This document shows positions 1 through 8,123 of a DNA stretch of 64,000 nucleotides, piece after piece. Each line of letters starts with the position of its first letter. Position 1 is the stretch's first letter. The stretch is taken from positions 62,001 to 126,000 of the forward strand of contig NZ_CABPSM010000013.1 in assembly GCF_902459555.1 (NCBI RefSeq), given 5' to 3'. Source of the stretch: Pandoraea horticolens. Its GTDB lineage: Bacteria > Pseudomonadota > Gammaproteobacteria > Burkholderiales > Burkholderiaceae. A program made the position numbers and the translations under genes. The notes beneath the pieces are model-generated. The model did no database searches, was not told the origin of the DNA, and worked only from the letters and a program-made list of their open reading frames with translations.

Positions 1-76
1 GCCGGCGCGCGGCCGCCGAGATGCTGCCCGATTGTGCGATAGCGATAAAAAAGCGCAGGTTTTCCCAGTCGAACAT
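1..76 (-). CDS. LysR-family regulator, N-terminal fragment cut by window edge
   Basis: Reading leftward from an ATG at 76 gives 25 residues beginning MFDWENLRFFIAIAQSGSIS. This is the typical start of a LysR winged helix-turn-helix (aromatic-rich first helix, then the SGSxSAAA segment). The rest of the gene lies outside the window. It is divergent from the drug exporter starting at 173, with about 96 bases between the starts. That is the usual arrangement for a LysR protein controlling its neighbour, so it probably regulates the exporter. The family call rests on only 25 residues but the pattern is distinctive; the effector is unknown. Confidence 0.75.
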   Translation of the reverse strand, partial: MFDWENLRFFIAIAQSGSISAAARR

Positions 77-172
77 CGGTGCGTTTTCTCCAGTTAGCCG
101 TGCGAGTTTACGGAATATTCGCACAGAAGGAGGTTCCTTACACTGCAACCTTCCGTATTCGAAGGATCACCC

Positions 173-1585
173 ATGCACACCCCATCGAGGCTCCGTCCTC
201 ACTTGGTCCAGATTGCGACATGCCTTGGCTTCGTCGTCGTACTGATTGACGTCAGCGTCGTCAATGTCGCGCTTGACGCATTGCGGGCCGTCTTTCGCGC
301 GAACGTCACGGGCCTGCAATGGGTCGTCAACGCGTATGCGCTCGTCTTCGCGTCATCGCTGTTGATGGCAGGCGCACTTGGCGACCGGCTCGGCACCAAG
401 CGCGTATTCATGACTGGCTACGCGATTTTCACGCTCGCGTCGATTGGCTGCGGCCTCGCGCAGTCCTTGGAGGCCTTGTTAGCATGGCGTCTCGTCCAGG
501 GCATAGGCGCATCGCTGCTGGTGCCGAACTCACTGGCTATCCTGAGGCTAGCGTTCCATGACCCAGCCGCGCGCGGCCGGGCGATCGGTTGGTGGGGGGC
601 CGGTGGCGGTATCGCGCTGGCCGCCGGCCCGGTGATCGGCGGGTTGCTCGTCACCACGCTCGGGTGGCGCAGCATCTTCCTGGTGAACGTGCCTGTCGGC
701 ATCGTCGGCATCTGGATGACGTGGCGCTTCGCGCCCGGCACCGATGCGCAACGCGACCGCAATCTGGACGTTCCTGGACAACTGGCTGGTGCGCTAACGC
801 TGGCCGCGTTCACGTACGCGCTGACCGAAGCCAGCGCCCTTGGTTGGCAGAGCCCAGTCATTCTCGGCGCGCTCGCACTGAGCATTGCGTCAGGCCTCGC
901 GTTCGTGCGGTTCGAAGCGCGCAACCCCGTCGCGATGCTGCCGCCCGCATTGTGGCGGAACCGGACGATTCTGAGCACGACCGCCATCGGCGTAATCCTG
1001 AACCTCGCCTTCTACGGTGTCGTCTTCGCGTTGAGCCTGCTCTTTCAGACGATCTGGCATATGGCGCCGGTACGGACAGGCGTGGCATTCCTGCCGATGA
1101 TGGGCATCCTGATGGTCATGAATATCGTCGCGGGACGACTGGCCAGCCGAATCAGCGCGCGTGCACTGGCTACGGCCGGCATGCTCATCTCGGCTGTCGG
1201 GTATCTGGCGATGATACCGGCGCTCGCCGCGCAGTCTCCCTGGGTGCTCGCATTGCCGATGTTGCTAGCAGGCAGCGGCGTAGCTCTCACGATTCCGACT
1301 ATCACCCACGCGATGCTTGCGGCGGTAAACAGTGCACAGTCGGGCATCGCGTCCGGCTTGCTGAACGCGGCGCGCCAGATCGGAGGGGTGATGGGCGTCG
1401 CACTGTTTGGCTTCTTTGTACGTCACACGGAGACGGCGCTGTTCATCCGCGGCGTCGAGCAGGCACTAGTGACTTCCGCCCTGCTGTTGCTTGTAGGGGC
1501 CGCGATAGCCTTACGAAACCTGAATACGGCGAGGCAGACCGCTCGGCCGAGTGTGGCCGTTGGCAGCCTCGAAGCGGACATTTGA
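173..1585 (+). CDS. MFS drug/proton antiporter, DHA2 (EmrB/QacA-like, 14 TM)
   Basis: A 470-residue inner-membrane protein of the DHA2 drug:H+ antiporter group, expected to export drugs or toxic metabolites. The N-terminal TM1 is VDVSVVNVAL-like, followed by the EmrB-type segment GLQWVVNAYALVFASSLL. Motif A appears as GALGDRLGTKR near residue 68, and the antiporter motif C as AAGPVIGG in TM5 near residue 150. Length and hydrophobicity fit 14 membrane segments. The start is supported by AAGGA six bases upstream of the ATG. No membrane-fusion partner (EmrA) is adjacent, so it probably works alone. The truncated LysR gene on the opposite strand is the likely regulator. The exported substrate cannot be read from the sequence. 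Confidence 0.88.
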   Translation: MHTPSRLRPHLVQIATCLGFVVVLIDVSVVNVALDALRAVFRANVTGLQWVVNAYALVFASSLLMAGALGDRLGTKRVFMTGYAIFTLASIGCGLAQSLEALLAWRLVQGIGASLLVPNSLAILRLAFHDPAARGRAIGWWGAGGGIALAAGPVIGGLLVTTLGWRSIFLVNVPVGIVGIWMTWRFAPGTDAQRDRNLDVPGQLAGALTLAAFTYALTEASALGWQSPVILGALALSIASGLAFVRFEARNPVAMLPPALWRNRTILSTTAIGVILNLAFYGVVFALSLLFQTIWHMAPVRTGVAFLPMMGILMVMNIVAGRLASRISARALATAGMLISAVGYLAMIPALAAQSPWVLALPMLLAGSGVALTIPTITHAMLAAVNSAQSGIASGLLNAARQIGGVMGVALFGFFVRHTETALFIRGVEQALVTSALLLLVGAAIALRNLNTARQTARPSVAVGSLEADI

Positions 1586-1679
1586 ATGGAATGGAGTGGT
1601 AGCAAGCCGCAGGCTGATGTTAGCCGGAAGCGGCCTTGCGCTACTGGCCGTTCCCGCCCCGAAGCGGTTGCTCATCCCT

Positions 1680-2222
1680 TTATCGCGATTCGGTGGGTAA
1701 CCTGGAATAAAGCAGAAAATCTCCAGGTGTTCCACGGACCATCCGGTAAGAGCGCAGCAGCCCTTCGCGTTGGAAGTGACAACGCCGGAGAACGCTCTCT
1801 GAACGCGAGTTTGTTCTCAGAACCGTTGCTTGCACGCGAACGAAGCCATACGTAAAGAAAGACCATCGCGTAACAGCGTCGCATACCGCACTCGCAATTC
1901 CTCTTCCCCAATGCGATGGGGCAAGGTCATAGGCGATTTCGGCAGTCCTGTTGGCGCTTGAGACAGTATGAAACCCGATCGTACCGACCAATTGCAGGCT
2001 TTGACTGTCAACAATGGCGAGGCGCCGCACTGAATCTGCAGACGTTGAATCGAACGCATCGAACATGGGTAGCAGATCCTCGCTCGATTCCAGATTCCAG
2101 CTGGTGTGCTCAAATACCTCAGGCAACGCGAGATACGCGTACCAATCACTTGCGTCTGATCGTTCAAGTTGTCTTAGGGAAACGTCGGGATGCTCAGAGT
2201 TTGGTGCCACATTGATTCGCAT
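1680..2222 (-). CDS. GNAT N-acetyltransferase, RimJ/RimL-like
   Basis: A 180-residue acetyltransferase. The acetyl-CoA-binding core is visible as IAYDLAPSHWGRGIASAVCDAVTRWSF near residues 95-122 (the Q/R-x-x-G-x-G/A element is HWGRGIA), preceded by the beta strand LVGTIGFHTV. The C-terminal ATVLRTNSRSESVLRRCHFQREG is the RimJ/RimL signature for the N-S-x-x-V-L-x-x-x-G-F strand, with CHF in place of GF. A ribosome-binding site AAAGGTG lies about five bases upstream of the ATG. RimJ/RimL homologues acetylate protein N-termini or small amines; the substrate is not evident here. It is a single gene, and the region to about 5.3 kb looks less GC-rich than the catabolic operons that follow. Confidence 0.85.
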   Translation of the reverse strand: MRINVAPNSEHPDVSLRQLERSDASDWYAYLALPEVFEHTSWNLESSEDLLPMFDAFDSTSADSVRRLAIVDSQSLQLVGTIGFHTVSSANRTAEIAYDLAPSHWGRGIASAVCDAVTRWSFFTYGFVRVQATVLRTNSRSESVLRRCHFQREGLLRSYRMVRGTPGDFLLYSRLPTESR

Positions 2223-2357
2223 AGATTCACCTTTCGCGGCAATAAACGGCTGTTCCTGCTATCACTGGCCCAGCTCCATCACCGACATCCCAATGATCCG
2301 CGCGGAAGACTAGCGATCGACAGCGGCGCAACTGTCCGTCTCGGACGCAAAGTGCCA

Positions 2358-2795
2358 TCAAGATTGCCAGACAAGCTGCGCGTCGACTGATGATTCCTTG
2401 ACAGGCCGAAAGCCGAGTTTCTCGTATAGACGGCGCGCCCGATTGCCGTGAACAACGCTTAGGGATATGCTCGCGCCCTCGGCCCGGGCTTCCTCCAATA
2501 TTCCTCGCAAGACGGCCTCCCCAAGGCCTCTTCCTTGCCGATCGGGCAGTAATTGAATTTGCCACAAATGCCACATCCCGTGGGTGCGAGTCAACTTCAG
2601 CAACCCTACAGGTGCGCTTCCCTGGCAAATGATCTTTGCATCTTCGAAATTCGCATTGATCCGCTGACAGTGGGCTTCGTCGTCAGTTGCCAGACCAACC
2701 CTTAATAGGTGCTCGGTCATCGTCAACTTCCGCAACGTCAGCAGAAACGGCAAATCCGAATTCAGGGCTGCTCGCAAAGAGACTTGTTCCTGCAT
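2358..2795 (-). CDS. GNAT N-acetyltransferase
   Basis: A 145-residue single-domain GNAT. The start at 2795 places the sequence MQEQVSLRAALNSDLPFLL at the N-terminus, the normal first strand of the fold. An in-frame ATG at 2829 is possible but adds an uncharacteristic tail. The acetyl-CoA loop is IQLLPDRQGRGLGEAVLRG near residues 85-103 (Q-G-R-G-L-G), and the C-terminal strand is NRARRLYEKLGFRPV. The sequence resembles small GNATs of unknown substrate. It is on the same strand as the other acetyltransferase at 1680-2222 but separated by about 135 bases. Function beyond acetyl transfer is not inferable. Confidence 0.85.
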   Translation of the reverse strand: MQEQVSLRAALNSDLPFLLTLRKLTMTEHLLRVGLATDDEAHCQRINANFEDAKIICQGSAPVGLLKLTRTHGMWHLWQIQLLPDRQGRGLGEAVLRGILEEARAEGASISLSVVHGNRARRLYEKLGFRPVKESSVDAQLVWQS

Positions 2796-2864
2796 AGAGT
2801 ACCGTGGTGGTGGACGAGATAAAGCCATTATCCGGCATTCTTCGGGTTCGACGCCCCCCCTTCT

Positions 2865-2895
2865 GGCCGGTTCGCGTCTTTCACGAGCGGCCGAA
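2865..2895. repeat. Intergenic 31-bp repeat, copy A
   Basis: This 31-base segment starts TGGCCGGTTCGCGTCTTT and ends GAGCGGCCGA. It recurs at 5383-5413 with only two differences (29 of 31 identical) and in the same orientation. The ends GGCCG and CGGCC are complementary, so each copy can fold weakly. It lies between a GNAT gene and a PEBP-like gene and codes for nothing recognisable. Confidence 0.6.
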
Positions 2896-2949
2896 GACGA
2901 CCCAAACCGGTCCCTCGCTTCTCTCGGAAGCGGCCATTCCGACTGAGAG

Positions 2950-3498
2950 CTAGCGAGCGTATTGGACCGTAATCGTCGCTTTTGCCAGTTCCTGGTAGTG
3001 AGCAAAAAAGCCGACCACTGCCGGCGTCGCAGTGCTATCAACGGGCAAATCGGGAACTTTGAGCGCAGCGACCGTGATGATGTAGCGATGACTCTCACCT
3101 TCAGGAGGACAGGGACCCAGGTACCCTGCCTTGCCGGTATCGTTTCGGATCGCCATTGCGCCTTTGGGAAGTCTGCCGACCTCGCTCCCGGCGCCAAGGC
3201 CGAGAGTGTGGACTCTCGCAGGCAAATTTGCTACGACCCAGTGCCAGAATCCCGAGCCGGTAGGCGCATCGGGATCGTACATCGTAACAAGAAAGCTCTT
3301 GGTTCCTGCCGGCTCACCGGACCAGCTGATAGCCGGCGAAATATTCCCACCGTGGCACCCGAAGCCATCGGATGTCTGAGCATTATTAAAGTGTCCGCCT
3401 GCAAGGTCATTGCTCTGGATTACAAAACCGCCTGCTATCGCATTGCTCATGACAACCAGCCCAGCAAAAAACGTGAAGATGAATTTACCAATTTTCAT
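2950..3498 (-). CDS. Secreted YbhB/YbcL-type PEBP (Raf kinase inhibitor-like) protein
   Basis: A 182-residue protein with a Sec signal peptide: Lys residues at 2 and 5, a hydrophobic stretch 6-20, and likely cleavage after SNAIA near residue 22. The mature part is a phosphatidylethanolamine-binding-protein fold of the bacterial YbhB/YbcL type. The anion-pocket motif DPDAPTGSGFWHWVV lies at 75-89, followed by NLPA and the later GYLGPCPPEGESHRY segment (G-P-x-P near 127-133). Bacterial members are periplasmic or cytoplasmic proteins of uncertain role, and no kinase-inhibition role should be assumed. It stands alone, with repeat copy A just downstream. Confidence 0.9.
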   Translation of the reverse strand: MKIGKFIFTFFAGLVVMSNAIAGGFVIQSNDLAGGHFNNAQTSDGFGCHGGNISPAISWSGEPAGTKSFLVTMYDPDAPTGSGFWHWVVANLPARVHTLGLGAGSEVGRLPKGAMAIRNDTGKAGYLGPCPPEGESHRYIITVAALKVPDLPVDSTATPAVVGFFAHYQELAKATITVQYAR

Positions 3499-4001
3499 CG
3501 AGGATGCCTTTCAGAATAAGGATAACGAGCAACATTGATATTTGGATTGAATCAGGATTGTCGCAACGCTTACCACGGCGAACAAGGCAACGGCCGATAC
3601 TGGTATGACCAATACCGGCATCCAAGCCAGTGGTTCTTTCGGAAAGGAATCAGGAATTTTCAAGATAACGCGCGAAGTGGAACGCTTCGTCAGAACTGCC
3701 AGTCAGCGAATAGGCGCGCCTCCAGTTGTCAGCCTGGCCGCGACCGTCGAACGTCTCAAACCGGCCGGACAGCGTCCGCTCGTTGAGACTGCTGCAATCG
3801 CTGGGCCAGGGAGGTTATTTAAACGGCTTCCTGCCTCGTCCCGGCTCATCGTCTATGCGACGTTCGCATTTGATCGACCACTGTAACAAATCCACTCTGA
3901 GATCGAAGTACGGTCGGCTCCAGCGTCTGACCCGCAACGCGATTGCGAACGTCGAAGTTGGCTTTCGGGCTCAATGACGCGTGCGACGCGTCCGTCCGGT
4001 C
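3499..4001. other. 503-bp non-coding stretch
   Basis: This stretch lies between the PEBP gene (starting leftward at 3498) and the end of the merR-like gene. Short open frames exist, but none has a ribosome-binding site or a recognisable protein. The segment GGCCGGACAGCGTCCG (about 3762-3777) recurs near 14149 in another intergenic gap, consistent with a dispersed intergenic repeat family. The promoter of the PEBP gene should lie just right of 3498, but no confident -35/-10 pair was found. Confidence 0.5.
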
Positions 4002-4379
4002 TCATTCGACATCTTCAGTGTCCTCACACTTCCGGCCAACTTTATCCAAGGCGTTCCGCAGCCCTACCCGCAGGGCGCTCAACGCACGACTCTTTTCCTC
4101 AAGTTCGTCGAGTTTTCTCTGTAGACATGCAACCTTCTGCTCTGTGTCGAAACCCGGGCTATCCCACACTTCGATGACCTCGCGAATTTCGGCGAGTGTG
4201 AAACCCAAAGCCTTCGCGTGGACCACCAGCCGAATCCGCTGCAACGAAACAGCGGAATAGCGCTTGTAGGTATTCGTTGCGTGAGGTTGCGTTGGCGTTT
4301 CCAGCAGCCCCAATCTTTCGTAGTAGCGAACCGTATCGCGAGATACGCCCGCCTGCTTGCTTAATTCACCAATGCGCAT
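4002..4379 (-). CDS. MerR-family transcriptional regulator
   Basis: A 125-residue MerR-type activator/repressor. The winged-helix DNA-binding domain is MRIGELSKQAGVSRDTVRYYERLGLL (1-26), followed by the second helical element TLAEIREVIEVW and a C-terminal dimerisation coiled coil (about 80-115). The start at 4379 was chosen because MRIGELSK is the canonical family N-terminus; the longer frame to 4463 would code through the promoter. Cysteines occur at 85 and 118, but the metal-binding pattern of MerR, CueR or ZntR is not clear, so the effector may be an organic compound or redox signal. The divergent SDR gene begins at 4478, with a MerR-type operator between them, so the regulator very probably controls that gene. 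Confidence 0.9.
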   Translation of the reverse strand: MRIGELSKQAGVSRDTVRYYERLGLLETPTQPHATNTYKRYSAVSLQRIRLVVHAKALGFTLAEIREVIEVWDSPGFDTEQKVACLQRKLDELEEKSRALSALRVGLRNALDKVGRKCEDTEDVE

Positions 4380-4415
4380 GCTGCCTCCGTCGAAATCGTA
4401 AACCCACATTAGGAC

Positions 4416-4447
4416 TTGACCGTTGTCTATAGTCAACGGTTTACAGT
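4416..4447 (+). promoter_or_regulatory. MerR-type promoter with over-long spacer and palindromic operator
   Basis: The -35 element TTGACC (4416-4421) and the -10 element TACAGT (4442-4447) are separated by 20 bases, longer than the optimal 17. This is the hallmark of promoters twisted into shape by MerR activators. The spacer holds an inverted repeat with arms ACCGTTG (4419-4425) and CAACGGT (4434-4440) around CTATAG. Orientation is toward the SDR gene, with a transcript start expected near 4454. The same site would let the regulator repress its own divergent transcription. Confidence 0.8.
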
Positions 4448-4477
4448 CCTGTTCGTCTTTCACTCCTTCAACACGTC

Positions 4478-5317
4478 ATGACCACTCATTTCGACTTTCG
4501 CGGAAAGACCGCACTCGTCACTGGTGCATCATCCGGGATCGGACGGGCATTTGCATACGCGCTCGCAGAACGAGGCGCCAAACTTCTGCTGGTGGCACGC
4601 TCGCACGACAAGCTGCGCGATCTCACAGAAGAATTGCGACGCGACTTTGCGTGCGAAGCAGATTTTCTGACTACCGACCTGAGCGCATCCGGTGCCGTAG
4701 ATGCAATCGCCGACAGCCTCAGAGCATCGGGGACAATCGTCGATGTATTGATCAACAACGCTGGCTTTGCAGCATACGGGCGCTTCGAAACAATCCCCTT
4801 GTCGCGTCAACGCGATGAAGTACAGGTGAACTGCGTGGCGGCGGTCGCGTTGATGCACCTTGTCTTGCCAGGAATGCTGGCGAAATCGGATGGCGTGGTC
4901 GTCAATGTTGCATCGACGGCAGCACTTCAGCCCGACCCGTACATGGCAGTCTATGGTGCCACGAAAGCGTTCCTGCTTTCGTTTTCCGAAGCTGTTTGGG
5001 CCGAGAACCGCCATCGTGGGGTCAGGGTCGTCGCCTTGTGTCCGGGTGCGACGCAAACTGGCTTCTTTGACGTGGTTGGCGCTCAGGAGGCAGCCGTCGG
5101 GACACCAATGCCTATTGCCAAGGTTATTCAGGATGCGTTCCGGGCCGTGGACCGTAACAGAAGCCATCGCGTTGTCGGGACGAAAAATCGGCTCCTTGCC
5201 AATTTGCCCAGGCTACTGAGTCGTCAAGGCGTCGCTCGACTCGTTGAAAAAATCCTCAGACCGAAGCAATCTCGCGAACTCGGCGCGACGCCGAAACGGC
5301 TAGGTCCCCCACGTTAA
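4478..5317 (+). CDS. Short-chain dehydrogenase/reductase (SDR)
   Basis: A 279-residue classical SDR using NAD(P)H. The Rossmann motif TGASSGIG is at 15-22, NNAG at 93-96, and the catalytic triad Ser146, Tyr159 and Lys163 (YGATK) is intact, followed by CPGATQT. The basic residue pattern after strand 2 (VARSHDKL) suggests NADP(H), which is an inference. It lies 30 bases downstream of the -10 element of the MerR-type promoter, so it is the likely target of that regulator and may detoxify reactive carbonyls or quinones. The C-terminal tail from about 230 (RLLSRQGVARLVEKILR) is basic and resembles the DltE/YqjQ-like SDR group. The substrate is unknown. Confidence 0.9.
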   Translation: MTTHFDFRGKTALVTGASSGIGRAFAYALAERGAKLLLVARSHDKLRDLTEELRRDFACEADFLTTDLSASGAVDAIADSLRASGTIVDVLINNAGFAAYGRFETIPLSRQRDEVQVNCVAAVALMHLVLPGMLAKSDGVVVNVASTAALQPDPYMAVYGATKAFLLSFSEAVWAENRHRGVRVVALCPGATQTGFFDVVGAQEAAVGTPMPIAKVIQDAFRAVDRNRSHRVVGTKNRLLANLPRLLSRQGVARLVEKILRPKQSRELGATPKRLGPPR

Positions 5318-5382
5318 CAAATATGTCTGCGGTACTCGGAAAACCGTTGACGATTTCGAGGGTGGTGTCGAACGTCTTAAAG

Positions 5383-5413
5383 TGGCCAGTTCGCGTCTTT
5401 CGCGAGCGGCCGA
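5383..5413. repeat. Intergenic 31-bp repeat, copy B
   Basis: Second copy of the element at 2865-2895 (29 of 31 bases the same, same orientation), located downstream of the SDR gene and before the tcu operon. The gap 5318-5534 otherwise shows nothing recognisable. Confidence 0.6.
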
Positions 5414-5534
5414 TGCCAACCACACTTTCCGATGATCGTTTGCCCACATGCAGATGAGAGATTCCCACCAAGCCCACTCGTCGGCCAGTCAAATGGCCTT
5501 CAACCCATCATCTGCGCGCCGGGCATATGAGCTA

Positions 5535-6854
5535 TCAGGCCGACGATGCCGCCGGCGCGTTGCTGCCCGCGCGGCGACGGTACAGCCCGAGCGTCGCGCA
5601 CAAGCCGCACAGCGCAGCGAAGCTCAGCCAGTAGCCGGGGGCGGCCTTGTCATGCAGGACCTGAATCAGATACGTCGATATCGCCGGCGTAAAGCCGCCG
5701 AACAGCGCCGTCGCGAGACTGAACGCCAGCGAGAAGCCCGCGACGCGCACTTCGACCGGCATCACTTCGGTGAGCGCGGCGACCATCGCGCCGTTATACA
5801 TGCCGAAGAAGAACGAGAACCACAGCAGCACGATCAGCATGCGCGCGAAGCTCGGTGCATCGGCGAGCCAGGACAGCGCCGGATACGCCGTGAAGATCGT
5901 CAGCAAGGAAATGGCGAGCAGCAGCGACTTGCGGCCAATGCGGTCGGAGATCGTGCCGCCGATCGGCAGCCAGACGAAATTCGATGCAGCCACGAGCAGC
6001 GTCACCATCAGGCTGTCGGAGGTGGACAGCTTCAGCACCGACTTCCCGAAGGTCGGCGTATACACGGTGATGAGATAGAAGGTGGTGGTGGTCATCGCCG
6101 TCAGCAGCATGCCGCCGATGACGGTGCGCCAGTTGCCGAGCAGCATCGCAAAAATCTCGCGCGCCTGCGGATGATGCCGCCGCGCTTCGAACGCTTCGGT
6201 CTCCTGCAGCGAACGGCGCAGCATGAACAGGAACGGCACGATCACGCAGCCGACGAAAAACGGCACGCGCCAGCCCCATGCACCGATCTGCTGTGCGGAC
6301 AGCCACTGGTTCAGCCCGTAACCGATCGCCGCCGCCACGACGATGGCGACCTGCTGGCTTGCCGACTGCCAACTCGTGTAAAAGCCCTTGTTACCGGGCG
6401 TCGCCATTTCCGCGAGATAGACAGACACACCGCCCAGTTCCGCGCCCGCCGAGAAGCCCTGCAACAGACGCCCGAGCAGCACGAGCGCTGGCGCGAGCAG
6501 GCCGATGGTCTCGTACCCGGGCACGCAAGCAATCAGAACGGTGCCGCTCGCCATGATCGACAGAGTAACGATCAGCCCGGTGCGCCGTCCGACCCTGTCG
6601 ATATACGTGCCGAGAAAGATCGCGCCGAGCGGACGCATCAGAAAGCCCGCGCCGAACACGGCGAAGGTGAGCATCAGCGAGGCGAACTCACTGGTCGACG
6701 GGAAAAAGACCTTCGAGATCGATGTCGCGTAGAAGCCGAACAGAAAGAAATCGAACTGTTCGATGAAATTGCCGCTGGTCACGCGCAACACGGCGGCGGC
6801 CCTCGTCATGGGCGAAACGCCGGACGTAGCGGCGATCGATTCTGTGCGGTTCAT
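5535..6854 (-). CDS. tcuC: Tricarballylate/citrate-type MFS proton symporter TcuC
   Basis: A 439-residue transporter of the metabolite:H+ symporter branch of the MFS, with 12 predicted membrane helices. The N-terminus [20 protein letters not shown] is characteristic of citrate/tricarballylate symporters. The MFS motif [20 protein letters not shown] follows TM2, and its second copy [15 protein letters not shown] is at mid-protein. It is the last gene of a leftward set tcuR-tcuA-tcuB-tcuC, 54 bases after tcuB. Its context, rather than sequence alone, separates it from a plain citrate transporter. In Salmonella, TcuC imports tricarballylate for oxidation by TcuA; the same role is inferred here. 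Confidence 0.9.
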   Translation of the reverse strand: MNRTESIAATSGVSPMTRAAAVLRVTSGNFIEQFDFFLFGFYATSISKVFFPSTSEFASLMLTFAVFGAGFLMRPLGAIFLGTYIDRVGRRTGLIVTLSIMASGTVLIACVPGYETIGLLAPALVLLGRLLQGFSAGAELGGVSVYLAEMATPGNKGFYTSWQSASQQVAIVVAAAIGYGLNQWLSAQQIGAWGWRVPFFVGCVIVPFLFMLRRSLQETEAFEARRHHPQAREIFAMLLGNWRTVIGGMLLTAMTTTTFYLITVYTPTFGKSVLKLSTSDSLMVTLLVAASNFVWLPIGGTISDRIGRKSLLLAISLLTIFTAYPALSWLADAPSFARMLIVLLWFSFFFGMYNGAMVAALTEVMPVEVRVAGFSLAFSLATALFGGFTPAISTYLIQVLHDKAAPGYWLSFAALCGLCATLGLYRRRAGSNAPAASSA

Positions 6855-6908
6855 TGTGTCTCCTGATTCTTATCTATGGTGATGGGTGCCCACGCGCCCT
6901 AGTGACTG

Positions 6909-8123
6909 CTAATCCGAGCCGAGGCTCAGTGTGTTGCGTTGCCGCTTCTCTATCGACGATTTGAGCAACGCCGCCGAGCGGAAGATGCCGTGCGCAAACT
7001 TGCCGTAAGGCAGCGTGGCGAACAGCGCCATCACGATGCCGAGATGAATCGCGAGCAGCGACGGCATCGCCGAGGTCGTGCGGAGTCCGAGCAGCGCGAG
7101 ACCGGATGCGCTCGTCAGAAGCAGGAGCGCGATGAAGCCGCGGTCCATCGGACGCTGACGGGCATCGCCCCGCTCCGGAACGCGTTTCAGGTTCAGCCAC
7201 AGCAGTCCCGCCGGCCCCGCGATCAGTCCGATGCCGCCCGCCGTTCCCAGCAGCACCGGCACGCTCAGAAACGGATACGGCGCCTCCAGACCGAATGCAT
7301 AGTGATAGAACGTCGCGACTGCGGTTGCCGCAAAGCACAGCATGAAGCCGTAGAACGTCAGGTGATGGAAACGGCGCCGCACCAGCGTGAAGGCATCGCT
7401 CTCTTCGTTGCAGCCATCGCCGTGGCCTCCGTCCAGGTACTTGAGCGTCAGCGCGTTCCTGGCCGCTTCCGCGACGGCTGGCGCGCTCGCGCTCGCCGTT
7501 CCTGCCGACACGTCGCGCCAGAAGCGCCTGACGCCCAGACCGAGCGCGAGAATGGCGAGCAGGAAAACGGCGCCGAACATCGCCGCGAGCAGGTTGTGCG
7601 GGAAGATCGCGTAGAAGTTCGCTGGCGCGACATCGCTCGACAAGCCGCCGTGCAATACCGTACCGAGCAGCAGAAACAGCGCGAGTCCGGCCGCCAGTGC
7701 AACCGACAAAGTCAAGCCGTTTCGCTTGTACAGCGCGCCGAACGACGCGGGAAACGCGTATTCGGTGTAGGTTTCGAGCCGGACTTCGGCCATCGCTTTC
7801 GGCACGTTCACGCCGAATTCATGCGGCGGCGCGTATTGGCACGCGTGATAGCACGCGCCGCAGTTGTGGCAGAGATTCGCCAGATAGTTGACGTCCGCCT
7901 TGCCGAATTCCAGGCGGCGCGTCATGGCCGGGAACACGGCGCAGAAGCCTTCGCAGTAGCGGCAGGCGTTGCAGATCTGCATCTGCCGCGCCACTTCGGC
8001 TTCGCTGGCGCTCATCTGCACAATAGGGATCACGCGCGCGGCGCTGCTGTGCGAAGTTTTTTTCGTATCGACCGATAACGCCGTGCGCGTGCGTTCGGGT
8101 GCGAGCGGGTCAGACTGCTGCAC
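6909..8123 (-). CDS. tcuB: Tricarballylate utilisation membrane 4Fe-4S protein TcuB
   Basis: A 404-residue membrane protein that in Salmonella reoxidises the FAD of TcuA and passes electrons to the respiratory chain. Two [4Fe-4S] motifs are visible near the N-terminus: [15 protein letters not shown] and [16 protein letters not shown]. These are followed by about six hydrophobic helices resembling a cytochrome-b-type anchor (for example [24 protein letters not shown]). The start is taken as the GTG at 8123, with GGAG seven bases upstream, just before the tcuA stop. Upstream in-frame codons to 8174 would only read deeper through tcuA. The 14-base overlap with tcuA implies translational coupling. 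Confidence 0.92.
   Translation of the reverse strand: MQQSDPLAPERTRTALSVDTKKTSHSSAARVIPIVQMSASEAEVARQMQICNACRYCEGFCAVFPAMTRRLEFGKADVNYLANLCHNCGACYHACQYAPPHEFGVNVPKAMAEVRLETYTEYAFPASFGALYKRNGLTLSVALAAGLALFLLLGTVLHGGLSSDVAPANFYAIFPHNLLAAMFGAVFLLAILALGLGVRRFWRDVSAGTASASAPAVAEAARNALTLKYLDGGHGDGCNEESDAFTLVRRRFHHLTFYGFMLCFAATAVATFYHYAFGLEAPYPFLSVPVLLGTAGGIGLIAGPAGLLWLNLKRVPERGDARQRPMDRGFIALLLLTSASGLALLGLRTTSAMPSLLAIHLGIVMALFATLPYGKFAHGIFRSAALLKSSIEKRQRNTLSLGSD

Noticed and set aside
4380-4463. Longer start for the MerR protein
   Set aside because: It would translate the -35/-10 spacer operator. The family N-terminus MRIGELSK begins at 4379.
5448-6866. Long rightward open frame (about 470 codons) opposite tcuC
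   Set aside because: Its Arg/Gln/His-rich composition is typical of the antisense of a GC-rich gene. It has no domain, and tcuC on the other strand is unambiguous.
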